In this document: piece by piece, positions 18,554 to 26,390 of the stretch
How the letters are laid out: the number at the start of each line of letters is the position of its first letter
Numbering within the stretch: the stretch's first letter is position 1
Assembly: GCF_900112955.1 (NCBI RefSeq)
Contig: NZ_FONP01000001.1
Span: 62,001-126,000 of the forward strand
Origin: Peptostreptococcus sp. D1
GTDB taxonomy: Bacteria; Bacillota; Clostridia; Peptostreptococcales; Peptostreptococcaceae
Reading direction: 5' to 3'
DNA length: 64,000 bases
Program-made: the position numbers and the translations under genes
The notes under the pieces: generated by a model
What the model saw: only the letters and a program-made list of their open reading frames with translations
Database searches by the model: none
What the model was told of the DNA's origin: nothing

Positions 18554-18583
18554 TTATTTTATATTTTTTAAATAACCTTTATT

Positions 18584-18612
18584 ATTTTATCATTTAAGCA
18601 AATTATTGTCAA
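18584..18612 (-). promoter_or_regulatory. Sigma-A promoter of the rpsB operon
   Basis: Perfect TTGACA, 17-bp spacer, TAAAAT on the minus strand, about 110 nt before the rpsB ATG. The predicted transcript would include the candidate structured leader. Confidence 0.75.
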
Positions 18613-18631
18613 GATAAAAAACAAAATGAAT

Positions 18632-19756
18632 TTAAATAAGGAACGAATACAGCATACTTCCTATTATTAGAAGTACAATCGTTACAACCACCAATTTTTT
18701 TAACATGCCGTTTTTCTTTTTCTTCTGCTGATTTTGCTTTTTATTAATCTTTTTAGATTCTTTTTTGCTATTTTTTTTCTTTTCTAATTGATTATTTCCC
18801 TTACTTGGCTTTTCAAGTGCTTTTTCAATAGCTGTTAAACTGATTTTGCTAGTCTTGTACATTTCTTCTGGACTAATTCTCCCTGTCTTATGTAACACAG
18901 ATTCCAAATCAGGCTCAGATAAATCGGCATTTTCTAACTCCTCTTGGCTTTTATACATAAAATGACTCAAGCTGAGAATTACCTCATTATAGTTTTTGTA
19001 GCAAAGATTATCATTTCTTTCTAATAATTTCTTTATTATTTCAATGAAATCTCTATTTTGTCCACTCAAATTAATCTTTGACCAAATTACACCTTTATCA
19101 ATTGCCCTTATCAATTGTTTTTCAGTGTTTGCTTGATTAAAAGGAAATTTTTTAAACGTCGATTCATATAAGATTAGGCCCAAACAGTAAAGATCAGTCT
19201 TCATATCTGTAAAATCTATACTTAACTGAGATGGCGAAAGGTATTTCAAGTTACCTGAGCATCTTATATTTGTTCCTCTATTTGCCTCTGTTATACCAAA
19301 ATCAGCTATTTTTATATTGTATTTATCATCAACTAGTATATCATTAGGCTTTAACGAGCCGTGATTTTTTCCTAGCGAACTATAGGCCTGCAATGTCTTA
19401 ACAACCTGAGTTGAAATCCTAATCAACGCTTCTAAATGCAGATATGCTCCCTTATTAAGAGTAGCTAGTGAAACTCCATTGAAATTTTCATACACTATGT
19501 AGTATAAAAGATTGTCGACAGTTCTATGCACTCCAACATCGATTATTTTCAAAATGTATGGACATTTTAATTCGCTAACAACAACACTCTCATCTATCAA
19601 ATTGGGAATAAAATCTAAACTTATATATCTATTGTTTTCAATTATTTTTATCTTTACATCCACATTTTTTTCAGAATCATATGCATTGTAGAGTTTGTTT
19701 TCTTCTATGTAAATTGGCTTATCTGTTATCTCATATCTATTACCAATAAATATCAC
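18632..19756 (-). CDS. Tail-anchored protein-kinase-fold protein, probable pseudokinase
   Basis: The 374-residue protein has a protein-kinase-like fold. A beta3 lysine (VKIK), an alphaC-like Glu and an intact DFG (about 152-154) are visible. The catalytic loop is HGSLKPND (about 132-139) instead of HRDLKPxN, so the catalytic Asp is Ser and the metal-binding Asn is Asp. No glycine-rich loop is seen, and SPEQ has become SPSQ. After a lysine-rich linker it ends in one membrane helix (about 351-374) with no PASTA repeats. The GTG start at 19756 has AGGAGG seven nt upstream. Phosphotransfer is unlikely; ATP or partner sensing is possible. Confidence 0.75.
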   Translation of the reverse strand: MIFIGNRYEITDKPIYIEENKLYNAYDSEKNVDVKIKIIENNRYISLDFIPNLIDESVVVSELKCPYILKIIDVGVHRTVDNLLYYIVYENFNGVSLATLNKGAYLHLEALIRISTQVVKTLQAYSSLGKNHGSLKPNDILVDDKYNIKIADFGITEANRGTNIRCSGNLKYLSPSQLSIDFTDMKTDLYCLGLILYESTFKKFPFNQANTEKQLIRAIDKGVIWSKINLSGQNRDFIEIIKKLLERNDNLCYKNYNEVILSLSHFMYKSQEELENADLSEPDLESVLHKTGRISPEEMYKTSKISLTAIEKALEKPSKGNNQLEKKKNSKKESKKINKKQNQQKKKKNGMLKKLVVVTIVLLIIGSMLYSFLI

Positions 19757-19923
19757 ATTTACCCCTCCTGCTTCAGTAGATTTCATATTACTATAATATT
19801 TTATCATATTTACAGAATTGTTTCTATAGTATCATCTAATTAATAAAACTCAAAAGTTAATTATTTTCCACAATTTAACTTCACTTTTTATCAAAATATT
19901 GTCGACTATTATCAAGTATTTTA

Positions 19924-19952
19924 TTGACTATTTGCTTTAAATTTAATATAAT
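19924..19952 (+). promoter_or_regulatory. Sigma-A promoter of the 20012 gene
   Basis: TTGACT, 17-bp spacer, TATAAT on the plus strand, about 60 nt before the ATG. A 6-bp inverted repeat GGGTAT/ATACCC lies at 19967-19981, just past the likely transcription start, as an operator would. Confidence 0.75.
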
Positions 19953-20011
19953 GTAAGTGATAATTTGGGTATTATATACCCTCCATTTTTATTGTAAAGG
20001 AGTTGATTAAT

Positions 20012-20593
20012 ATGGGTGATAATTCGAAAAAGAATTCTGGAAAAACAATTAATTTTGCCGAAAGAAAAAAAACAATAAACAGTAGACATTCTCACGCTTC
20101 TTCACATAAAAATGTTATCAACGACAATCGCGTAATACAGTATGACATAAACAAAATGAGGGAACAGATAAATCAACAAACAAAAAAAAGGATGAAATTT
20201 TTTAGCTCCGATAGGTTACCTCTTTGGGTAAAGCTGATTTATGCTGGCATTATACTTGTGTTCGCAGTGCTCGTATTAGCTAAATTCACTAATAACTTTG
20301 GTATTGCTAAAAAAAGCAATATACCCTCTAGGTTCGAATACCAATCAAAGAGCTTGGACACTGAAGATACTGTGAAATATGAATCAATTATTGAGACCAG
20401 ATTAAAGAATTTGATTTCTAGTGATGGTGATATTGAGGTTGTAACCTCTTCTCTTCACAAAAACGACAAGTATGTTTTTGCTGATGGGTATTTCACATAT
20501 CCCAACAATAATGACAAGATATTCTTTGATGCAACAATTGTATCAGATAAATTGACATCTTTGATTATAAATGGATACAACCTAATAAAATAA
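20012..20593 (+). CDS. Unknown single-pass membrane protein
   Basis: The 193-residue protein has a basic, disordered N-terminal third (about 65 residues, rich in Lys, Asn, Ser), one membrane helix (LWVKLIYAGIILVFAVLVLA, about 70-89) and an exported C-terminal domain of about 95 residues. The topology resembles small division or envelope proteins, but I do not recognise the family. The ATG at 20012 follows AAAGGAG; a TTG three codons upstream is less well placed. It diverges from the pseudokinase gene. Confidence 0.8.
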   Translation: MGDNSKKNSGKTINFAERKKTINSRHSHASSHKNVINDNRVIQYDINKMREQINQQTKKRMKFFSSDRLPLWVKLIYAGIILVFAVLVLAKFTNNFGIAKKSNIPSRFEYQSKSLDTEDTVKYESIIETRLKNLISSDGDIEVVTSSLHKNDKYVFADGYFTYPNNNDKIFFDATIVSDKLTSLIINGYNLIK

Positions 20594-20671
20594 TGGAATA
20601 GAAGTATTTTTCTACAGTGTTAGGTCTAGTTTAACTCAGCCTGTAGCATATTTTATATAATCTTAAACATA

Positions 20672-20717
20672 ATAATATAAATAATACAGATAATATAAAT
20701 AATACAAATAATATAAT
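20672..20717. repeat. 18-bp tandem repeat, 2.5 copies
   Basis: The unit ATAATATAAATAATACA(G/A) occurs at 20672-20689 and 20690-20707 with a partial third copy to 20717. The array is flanked by direct copies of ATAATCTTAAACA (about 20657 and 20713), suggesting slippage or a duplication. Confidence 0.7.
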
Positions 20718-20744
20718 CTTAAACAAAAATTAATATATGAAGTT

Positions 20745-20782
20745 AAAATTGAGTTCCTGAATGCAATCTAGCATACAGGAAC
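20745..20782 (-). terminator. Terminator after the small membrane protein gene
   Basis: GTTCCTGTATGC pairs with GCATTCAGGAAC (one mismatch), followed on the minus strand by TCAATTTT. It lies 24 nt past the stop at 20806. Confidence 0.6.
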
Positions 20783-20805
20783 CCAAGAACCCAATAATAC
20801 ATACC

Positions 20806-21117
20806 TTACCTAATATAGGCAAAATATGTTCCAATTGATGATATTATCAAAGCAATAATATTGATAATTCTGCATTTATTATAATCTTTTTTGAAAACTA
20901 TCAATGACAAGAACGATAGTATAATCGCAACAATCCCCAAGTAAAAACCATGAATTACACCAGAAGACGATCTAATAACAGAAAGAATTCCTAGAATTAA
21001 AACATATATTCCGACGACGTTTCTTACAACATAGTTTTTAGCAAGTGTATTAGAGATACAACAATACAAGAAGAACACTAGCAAAATGCCAAGAATAATT
21101 AATCCAGTTTTTGTCAT
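20806..21117 (-). CDS. Small integral membrane protein, unknown function
   Basis: The 103-residue protein is almost entirely hydrophobic, with three or four membrane segments and short loops. No family is recognised and no catalytic motif is seen. It starts 15 nt after the AlaX-type gene with GGAG upstream and ends at a terminator, so it is the distal gene of that unit. Confidence 0.7.
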   Translation of the reverse strand: MTKTGLIILGILLVFFLYCCISNTLAKNYVVRNVVGIYVLILGILSVIRSSSGVIHGFYLGIVAIILSFLSLIVFKKDYNKCRIINIIALIISSIGTYFAYIR

Positions 21118-21132
21118 AAAACACTCCTTTTC

Positions 21133-22362
21133 TTATTTTTCATTTTTTATACTACTTTTTATATTTGCAAAAAAAACTAAAATATCTTCAGCTTTTTCGC
21201 AAATGCCTTGAGCCAAAAACCTTGAACCACCGCCCTTGGCTCTAACTATATGTGAGCTTTCCTTCCACAGCTGTCCCATATTTATAATATGATATTCATC
21301 GGATATAGCTTTAGAGCACTGTAGTAGTATCTCCGTATTATTTTCTTTTTCATTCGCAATAAAAACGATCGCTCTATTATTTTCGGTAATATATCTTCCT
21401 AAATCCTCAATTAACCATTTTTGATCGTTCGAAAAAACCTTTGTTATCAATGTTATTTCACCGAAAGTGCTTTCACCACTATCCATAAGCTCATTCGAAA
21501 TTGTTGGCAATAGCTTGTTCTCTAGATATTTCTTTTCCAGCACTAATTCATCCCTTTTCAGCCTTTCATTCATCAAAGCATTAATTATCGTATCCTCATT
21601 GCAGCTATAAAGGTTCAATATTTTTCCAAACACATTCTCTCTTTTCAATACGAAATCTACAGCTCTTTTGCCAACCAAATATTCAAATCTGGTTCCGTTT
21701 TTATTTTTATAGTACCTCACTATTTTTATAAGCTTTAGATCGCTTGTATTATAAACATGAATACCACAACAAGCATTTATATCCAGATCTCCTATCTTAA
21801 GAATTCTGATTCCGTTATCTGTTTCTGGAAGCTTCCTTCTCGTCACAATATTATCATCTTCTGATACATAATTTTCTATTTCAATAGACTGTTGGATTAT
21901 TTCATTTGCATATAGTTCAATTTTCGACACCATTTCATCGTCAAATAACCCTTCTATATCCAACTGCGAAATCAATTTTCCAATATGTAGTCCAGTAGTA
22001 TTTCTACCAAAGAGCTTATAAAAGCACCCTGATAATACATGTTGTCCAGAATGCTGGTGCATATTATCCTCTCTATGCTTCCAATCGATATTTATATTCA
22101 CTCTGTCTCCAACATTAAAATCTGAAGCTTCATTTACATAATGCAAATTTCCATTTACTTCATCTTCCTCTACAGAAAGAATTTCAAATATTTTATTAGA
22201 ATTATCAACAATGCTTGCTATATCAGCTGCTTGTCCTCCACCACCTGGAAAAACAATATCTTCTTCAAACCTCAGACCAACTTTACCATTTGAAAGCACT
22301 ATTTCTTTGATAGTCGTTTCCAATGAATCTAAATATCTTTTTCTATAGTACAATTTTTCCAT
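21133..22362 (-). CDS. Alanyl-tRNA editing protein (AlaX-L type) with DHHA1 domain
   Basis: Free-standing trans-editing protein that hydrolyses mischarged Ser- or Gly-tRNA(Ala). The 409-residue protein has the alanyl-tRNA synthetase-type barrel start (FPGGGGQAADI, about 37-47). The zinc site is HQHSGQH (about 97-103) with CCGIHV (about 190). A coiled-coil linker leads to a C-terminal DHHA1-like domain ending RAKGGGSRFLAQG. There is no catalytic aminoacylation domain, so it is not AlaS. Confidence 0.9.
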   Translation of the reverse strand: MEKLYYRKRYLDSLETTIKEIVLSNGKVGLRFEEDIVFPGGGGQAADIASIVDNSNKIFEILSVEEDEVNGNLHYVNEASDFNVGDRVNINIDWKHREDNMHQHSGQHVLSGCFYKLFGRNTTGLHIGKLISQLDIEGLFDDEMVSKIELYANEIIQQSIEIENYVSEDDNIVTRRKLPETDNGIRILKIGDLDINACCGIHVYNTSDLKLIKIVRYYKNKNGTRFEYLVGKRAVDFVLKRENVFGKILNLYSCNEDTIINALMNERLKRDELVLEKKYLENKLLPTISNELMDSGESTFGEITLITKVFSNDQKWLIEDLGRYITENNRAIVFIANEKENNTEILLQCSKAISDEYHIINMGQLWKESSHIVRAKGGGSRFLAQGICEKAEDILVFFANIKSSIKNEK

Positions 22363-22416
22363 AATATGATCTTTCCATTTCTTTCCTATTTTACTATAAT
22401 TTACAGGTTATTCAAT

Positions 22417-23358
22417 TTACTCAACAAATCTCTTGTATTCAGAATAGCCAAGCTCATCCATCTTTTCAACAGGAATAAATTTTAGAGAGGCTGAATTAAT
22501 ACAGTATCTTAGTCCTGTTGGTCCATCCTCGAACACATGCCCCAAATGACTATTTGCTGACATACTCCTTACCTCTACTCTTTCCATACCATGAGAAAAA
22601 TCTGTTCTCTCCATTACTGATGTATCAAAAATTGGTTTTGAAAAAGCTGGCCATCCACATCCCGAATCGAATTTATCAGTAGAGCTGAACAGTGGCGTTC
22701 CATCAACAATATCAACATAAATACCTTTTTCAAATTTGTCAAAATACTCATTTTCAAAGGGTACTTCTGTCATATCATTTTGAGTAACCTCAAATTGCAG
22801 ATCTGTCAGTTTTTCCTTAAGAATGTTTCTAGCTTTGTTATTCCTATCCCAAAAATACTTTACAAAGCTGTACCTTCCACTATTCTTGTAGTAAGTATTA
22901 TAGTGATTTTTATTCTTCTCATAGTATTTTTGATGGTAGTCTTCTGCAGGATAGAATTTCTTTAATGGAAGTATTTCAGTAAAGGCTTTTTTTCCGTTTC
23001 CATAATTTTTTTCAATTTCCCTTTTCGATTTTTCTACTATTTCTCTTTGTTCATCAGTTGTGTAAAATATTGCAGAAGAATATTGACTTCCTCTATCCAC
23101 AAATTGACCTCCATCATCAAACGGATCAATCTGTTTCCAAAAAATGTCCAATATTTCTTCCAATTTAATTTTTCTGTTATCAAATGAAATCTCGACCGCT
23201 TCGTAATGTCCAGTATTTCCAGAGCAAACCTCATTATATGTTGGATTTTCTGTAGAGCCACCAGTATAACCACTAATAACAGCCTCTATACCTTCATATG
23301 AAGAATATGGTTTCACCATGCACCAGAAACAGCCACCTGCTAATGCTATTTTTTCCAT
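22417..23358 (-). CDS. msrAB: Bifunctional methionine sulfoxide reductase MsrA-MsrB
   Basis: Fusion enzyme repairing both S- and R-methionine sulfoxides. The 313-residue protein has MsrA first, with active-site GGCFWC at residues 8-13, GHYEAVE and the [14 protein letters not shown] region. MsrB follows (about 175-313) with [23 protein letters not shown] and the catalytic Cys in RYCINSASL. The classic MsrB zinc CxxC pairs are absent, as in some Firmicute fusions. No signal peptide is present, so it is cytoplasmic. It lies between the AI-2E family gene and the AlaX gene. Confidence 0.95.
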   Translation of the reverse strand: MEKIALAGGCFWCMVKPYSSYEGIEAVISGYTGGSTENPTYNEVCSGNTGHYEAVEISFDNRKIKLEEILDIFWKQIDPFDDGGQFVDRGSQYSSAIFYTTDEQREIVEKSKREIEKNYGNGKKAFTEILPLKKFYPAEDYHQKYYEKNKNHYNTYYKNSGRYSFVKYFWDRNNKARNILKEKLTDLQFEVTQNDMTEVPFENEYFDKFEKGIYVDIVDGTPLFSSTDKFDSGCGWPAFSKPIFDTSVMERTDFSHGMERVEVRSMSANSHLGHVFEDGPTGLRYCINSASLKFIPVEKMDELGYSEYKRFVE

Positions 23359-23379
23359 ATCAATCTCTCCTAATATACA

Positions 23380-24546
23380 CTATCTATTCTCGTATTCTCT
23401 TTTATTCGTTGGTAGTCCTTTTTTTATCAATCTATCGTTGACATTTTCTCCTACTATTGTATGAATGATTGCAAATACAGGTACTCCCAATAGCATTCCC
23501 ACAATTCCAAAAAATTTGCCAGCAAGCAGCAACGAAAACAATATCCAAAACGATGATATTCCGATTGATCCACCGAGAATCTTCGGACCTATTACATTTC
23601 CGTCTAGCTGTTGAATTATCAATATAATAATTGATAACCAAAGAGCCTTCACTGGATCTACAAATAAAACGATAAATATAGATGGAACGGCACCGATGAA
23701 AGGTCCAAAAAACGGAATCACATTTGTTACGCCGATAATAAAGGTCAAAAGTATCTTATATGGCATATTTGTTATTGATAATGCTATAAATGTAATGAAA
23801 GCAATTATGGCAGAATCTATAATCTTTCCAACGATAAATTTTCCAAATATGTCATTGGATAGTCTGACAATATACAAAATTCTATCAGTTCTTTCATCTG
23901 TAAGCATCGCAGACAAAAACTTCTTACAAAGACAATAGAATCCTTCCTTATCTGCCAATATATAAATCGAAATAATCAATCCAAGAACTAAATTCCATAC
24001 TCCCTTAACAATATTTACAAAGAAGTTTGCAAAGTATGGCATGAAATTTGTCGCAAAGTCAATTGATTTTTTTCCAATAATATTGACCTGAGTGTTTATT
24101 GCATCTCTAGCAGAGGACGAAATATCTACATTGCTGATAAATTTATCAACCTGTTGGTATAAATTATTGACAATCGTCGGAAAGTCTCTAATCAAAATTG
24201 AGATGCTCTCTGCAATTTGTGGAAGCACAAATTTGAAAAATAAAACTATAACTATAGAAACTGTGATATACGTTACCAATAACGATAAAATCCTAACTAC
24301 CTTTAGTTTCATACTTCCGTTCGAAATTCTCAAAATATTTCTTTCAAAGAAGCTTTGAACAAAATTGAGCAAATATGCCATTGAAAAACCTATGATAAAA
24401 GGCTTTAATATTGTAAAAAAAGAATTTAACAACTCGCTTAGTTTTGTAAACTGTACAACAGCCAAATAAAACGAAATGCTTGCACAGATTACCAAGAAAG
24501 AATATATTGCAATGGTTGTATATTTTTTATTCCAATCTATCTTCAT
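23380..24546 (-). CDS. AI-2E family transporter
   Basis: The 388-residue membrane protein fits the AI-2E/YdiK/PerM family: two early membrane segments, a long amphipathic region, then a hydrophobic C-terminal half with VIPFFGPFIGAVPSI and QQLDGNVIGPKILGGSIG. The substrate is unknown; members handle autoinducer-2, Na+ or other solutes. Its ATG overlaps the TGA stop of the upstream ABC subunit (TGATG), so it is translationally coupled to the exporter. A TTG one codon upstream is an alternative. Confidence 0.9.
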   Translation of the reverse strand: MKIDWNKKYTTIAIYSFLVICASISFYLAVVQFTKLSELLNSFFTILKPFIIGFSMAYLLNFVQSFFERNILRISNGSMKLKVVRILSLLVTYITVSIVIVLFFKFVLPQIAESISILIRDFPTIVNNLYQQVDKFISNVDISSSARDAINTQVNIIGKKSIDFATNFMPYFANFFVNIVKGVWNLVLGLIISIYILADKEGFYCLCKKFLSAMLTDERTDRILYIVRLSNDIFGKFIVGKIIDSAIIAFITFIALSITNMPYKILLTFIIGVTNVIPFFGPFIGAVPSIFIVLFVDPVKALWLSIIILIIQQLDGNVIGPKILGGSIGISSFWILFSLLLAGKFFGIVGMLLGVPVFAIIHTIVGENVNDRLIKKGLPTNKREYENR

Positions 24547-26390
24547 CAATTAATTTCCTCCAAATTTTCATACTGAGAATTATACAGTACTCTGTAGTAG
24601 CTCCCCATTTCCATCAATTCTTCATGAGTTCCAGACTCAATTATATTACCATCTTTTATTACCAATATTAAATCTGCGTTTTTTATGGTAGATAGTCTAT
24701 GAGCGATAATAAAGCTAGTACTATTCCTAACCAAATTATCCATTGCCTTTTGTATCATCTGTTCTGTTCTCGTATCAACTGAGCTAGTGGCTTCATCCAA
24801 AATCAATATTTTGGGGTTTGAAAGGATTGCTCTAGCAATAGTCAACAATTGTTTTTGCCCCTGAGATATGTTTTTTGTATCTTCAGATAATACAGTGTCA
24901 TAACCGTTTTTCTGAGTCAGTATAAATCTGTCAGCATATGCCGCCTTAGCAGCTCTATACACATCCTCATCACTAGCAGATACGTTTCCATATTTTAAAT
25001 TTTCCATTATAGTCCCACTAAACAGCCATGTATCCTGAAGAACCATAGCAAAATTCTTTCTATAGCTTTCTATATCTATTGAATATATGTCTTTCCCATC
25101 AATATAGATATTTCCAGAACTGATATCGTAAAATCTCATCAACAATTTCACCAAAGTTGTCTTTCCGGCTCCAGTCGGACCTACGATTGCAATTTTTTGT
25201 CCAGGCTTTACGTCCAAGTTAAAATCTCTGATTATCAGCTTATTATTATCATACCCAAAGTCAACATGGCTAAATTCAATATGCCCCTCAAGCTTATCTT
25301 CGCATATTGTATCTGTACTTGAAAAATCAAGCTCCTTTTGATCTAAAAACTCAAATACTCTCTCTGCAGCAGCCACCGTCGACTGAAACATATTCATTAT
25401 CTGAGCAATTTGGCTTAATGGCTGAGTAAAGGATCTCATATATTGTATGAATGCTTGTATATCACCAACAACAATCTTTCCAGATATAGTCATATATCCC
25501 CCAAGTATAGCTATCATTACGTAGCCTAGGTTTCCTATAAAAAGCATTACCGGCATCATTACACTAGATAAGAATTGTGATTTCCATGCAGAATTATATA
25601 GCTTATTATTTGTTTTGTTAAAATCAAGCTGCTCAAACTTTTCAGCATTATAGCCTCTTATAACATTTTGTCCTGAAAAAGACTCCTCTATTTTTGAATT
25701 TATTCTTCCCAAATACTTCTGCTGCAGTGAGAAGAAATGCTGTGATTTCCGAATAACCATCGACATTACAATCATTATCAAGGGAATCATTAGCAACGCA
25801 AAAATAGTCATGACTAGGCTTATGGATAACATCATAATAAAAACACCTACGACAGTGATTATCGATGTAATAAGCATAACCAAGCTTTGATTTAGAGATT
25901 GACTCAACGTATCTACATCGTTTGTAACTCTAGAAATTATCTCTCCTCTTTCATTGTTATCATAATACGAAATCGGTAGTCTATTAAATTTTTCCGAAAT
26001 TTCTTTCCTCAATCTATATGATATCTTCAATGCAACTGAACTCATAGCATATGACTGTAGATATGAGAAAATAGAGCTGATTACATACAACACAAGGAGA
26101 ATCAATGCTATTTTCAATATATATGAAAAGTCTATTCCATTATTAATATTATTTATCTTTCTGATTACTCCATTAAATATTTCAGTAGTAGCCTTTCCCA
26201 ATATTTTTGGTCCTACAATCGTAAACACCGTTGAAATAATTGAAAATACAAAAACATAAATTACTTTCATCTTGTCTTCATCAGCATATTTAAGCAATCT
26301 TTTCATAACTCCAAAGAATTTTACAGAGCTATTCTCTTTTTCTCTTTTTTGCTTTCTTGTTTTAGAGAAGTTTTTTCTATTGTTTTCCAT
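24546..26390 (-). CDS. ABC exporter subunit with consensus ATPase motifs (heterodimer partner)
   Basis: The 614-residue protein has six membrane segments, then a nucleotide-binding domain with Walker A GPTGAGKTT, Walker B ILILDEATSSVD with the catalytic Glu, and a canonical H-loop IIAHRLSTI. Its signature is degenerate: ISQGQ instead of LSGGQ. It overlaps the 3' end of the other subunit by 14 nt. Together the two give one catalytic and one degenerate ATP site, as in TM287/288- or BmrCD-type multidrug exporters. Substrate unknown. Confidence 0.93.
   Translation of the reverse strand: MENNRKNFSKTRKQKREKENSSVKFFGVMKRLLKYADEDKMKVIYVFVFSIISTVFTIVGPKILGKATTEIFNGVIRKINNINNGIDFSYILKIALILLVLYVISSIFSYLQSYAMSSVALKISYRLRKEISEKFNRLPISYYDNNERGEIISRVTNDVDTLSQSLNQSLVMLITSIITVVGVFIMMLSISLVMTIFALLMIPLIMIVMSMVIRKSQHFFSLQQKYLGRINSKIEESFSGQNVIRGYNAEKFEQLDFNKTNNKLYNSAWKSQFLSSVMMPVMLFIGNLGYVMIAILGGYMTISGKIVVGDIQAFIQYMRSFTQPLSQIAQIMNMFQSTVAAAERVFEFLDQKELDFSSTDTICEDKLEGHIEFSHVDFGYDNNKLIIRDFNLDVKPGQKIAIVGPTGAGKTTLVKLLMRFYDISSGNIYIDGKDIYSIDIESYRKNFAMVLQDTWLFSGTIMENLKYGNVSASDEDVYRAAKAAYADRFILTQKNGYDTVLSEDTKNISQGQKQLLTIARAILSNPKILILDEATSSVDTRTEQMIQKAMDNLVRNSTSFIIAHRLSTIKNADLILVIKDGNIIESGTHEELMEMGSYYRVLYNSQYENLEEIN

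Noticed and set aside
22417-23358. Frameshift suspected between MsrA and MsrB
   Set aside because: The frame is continuous and both active sites are intact, so it is a true fusion.
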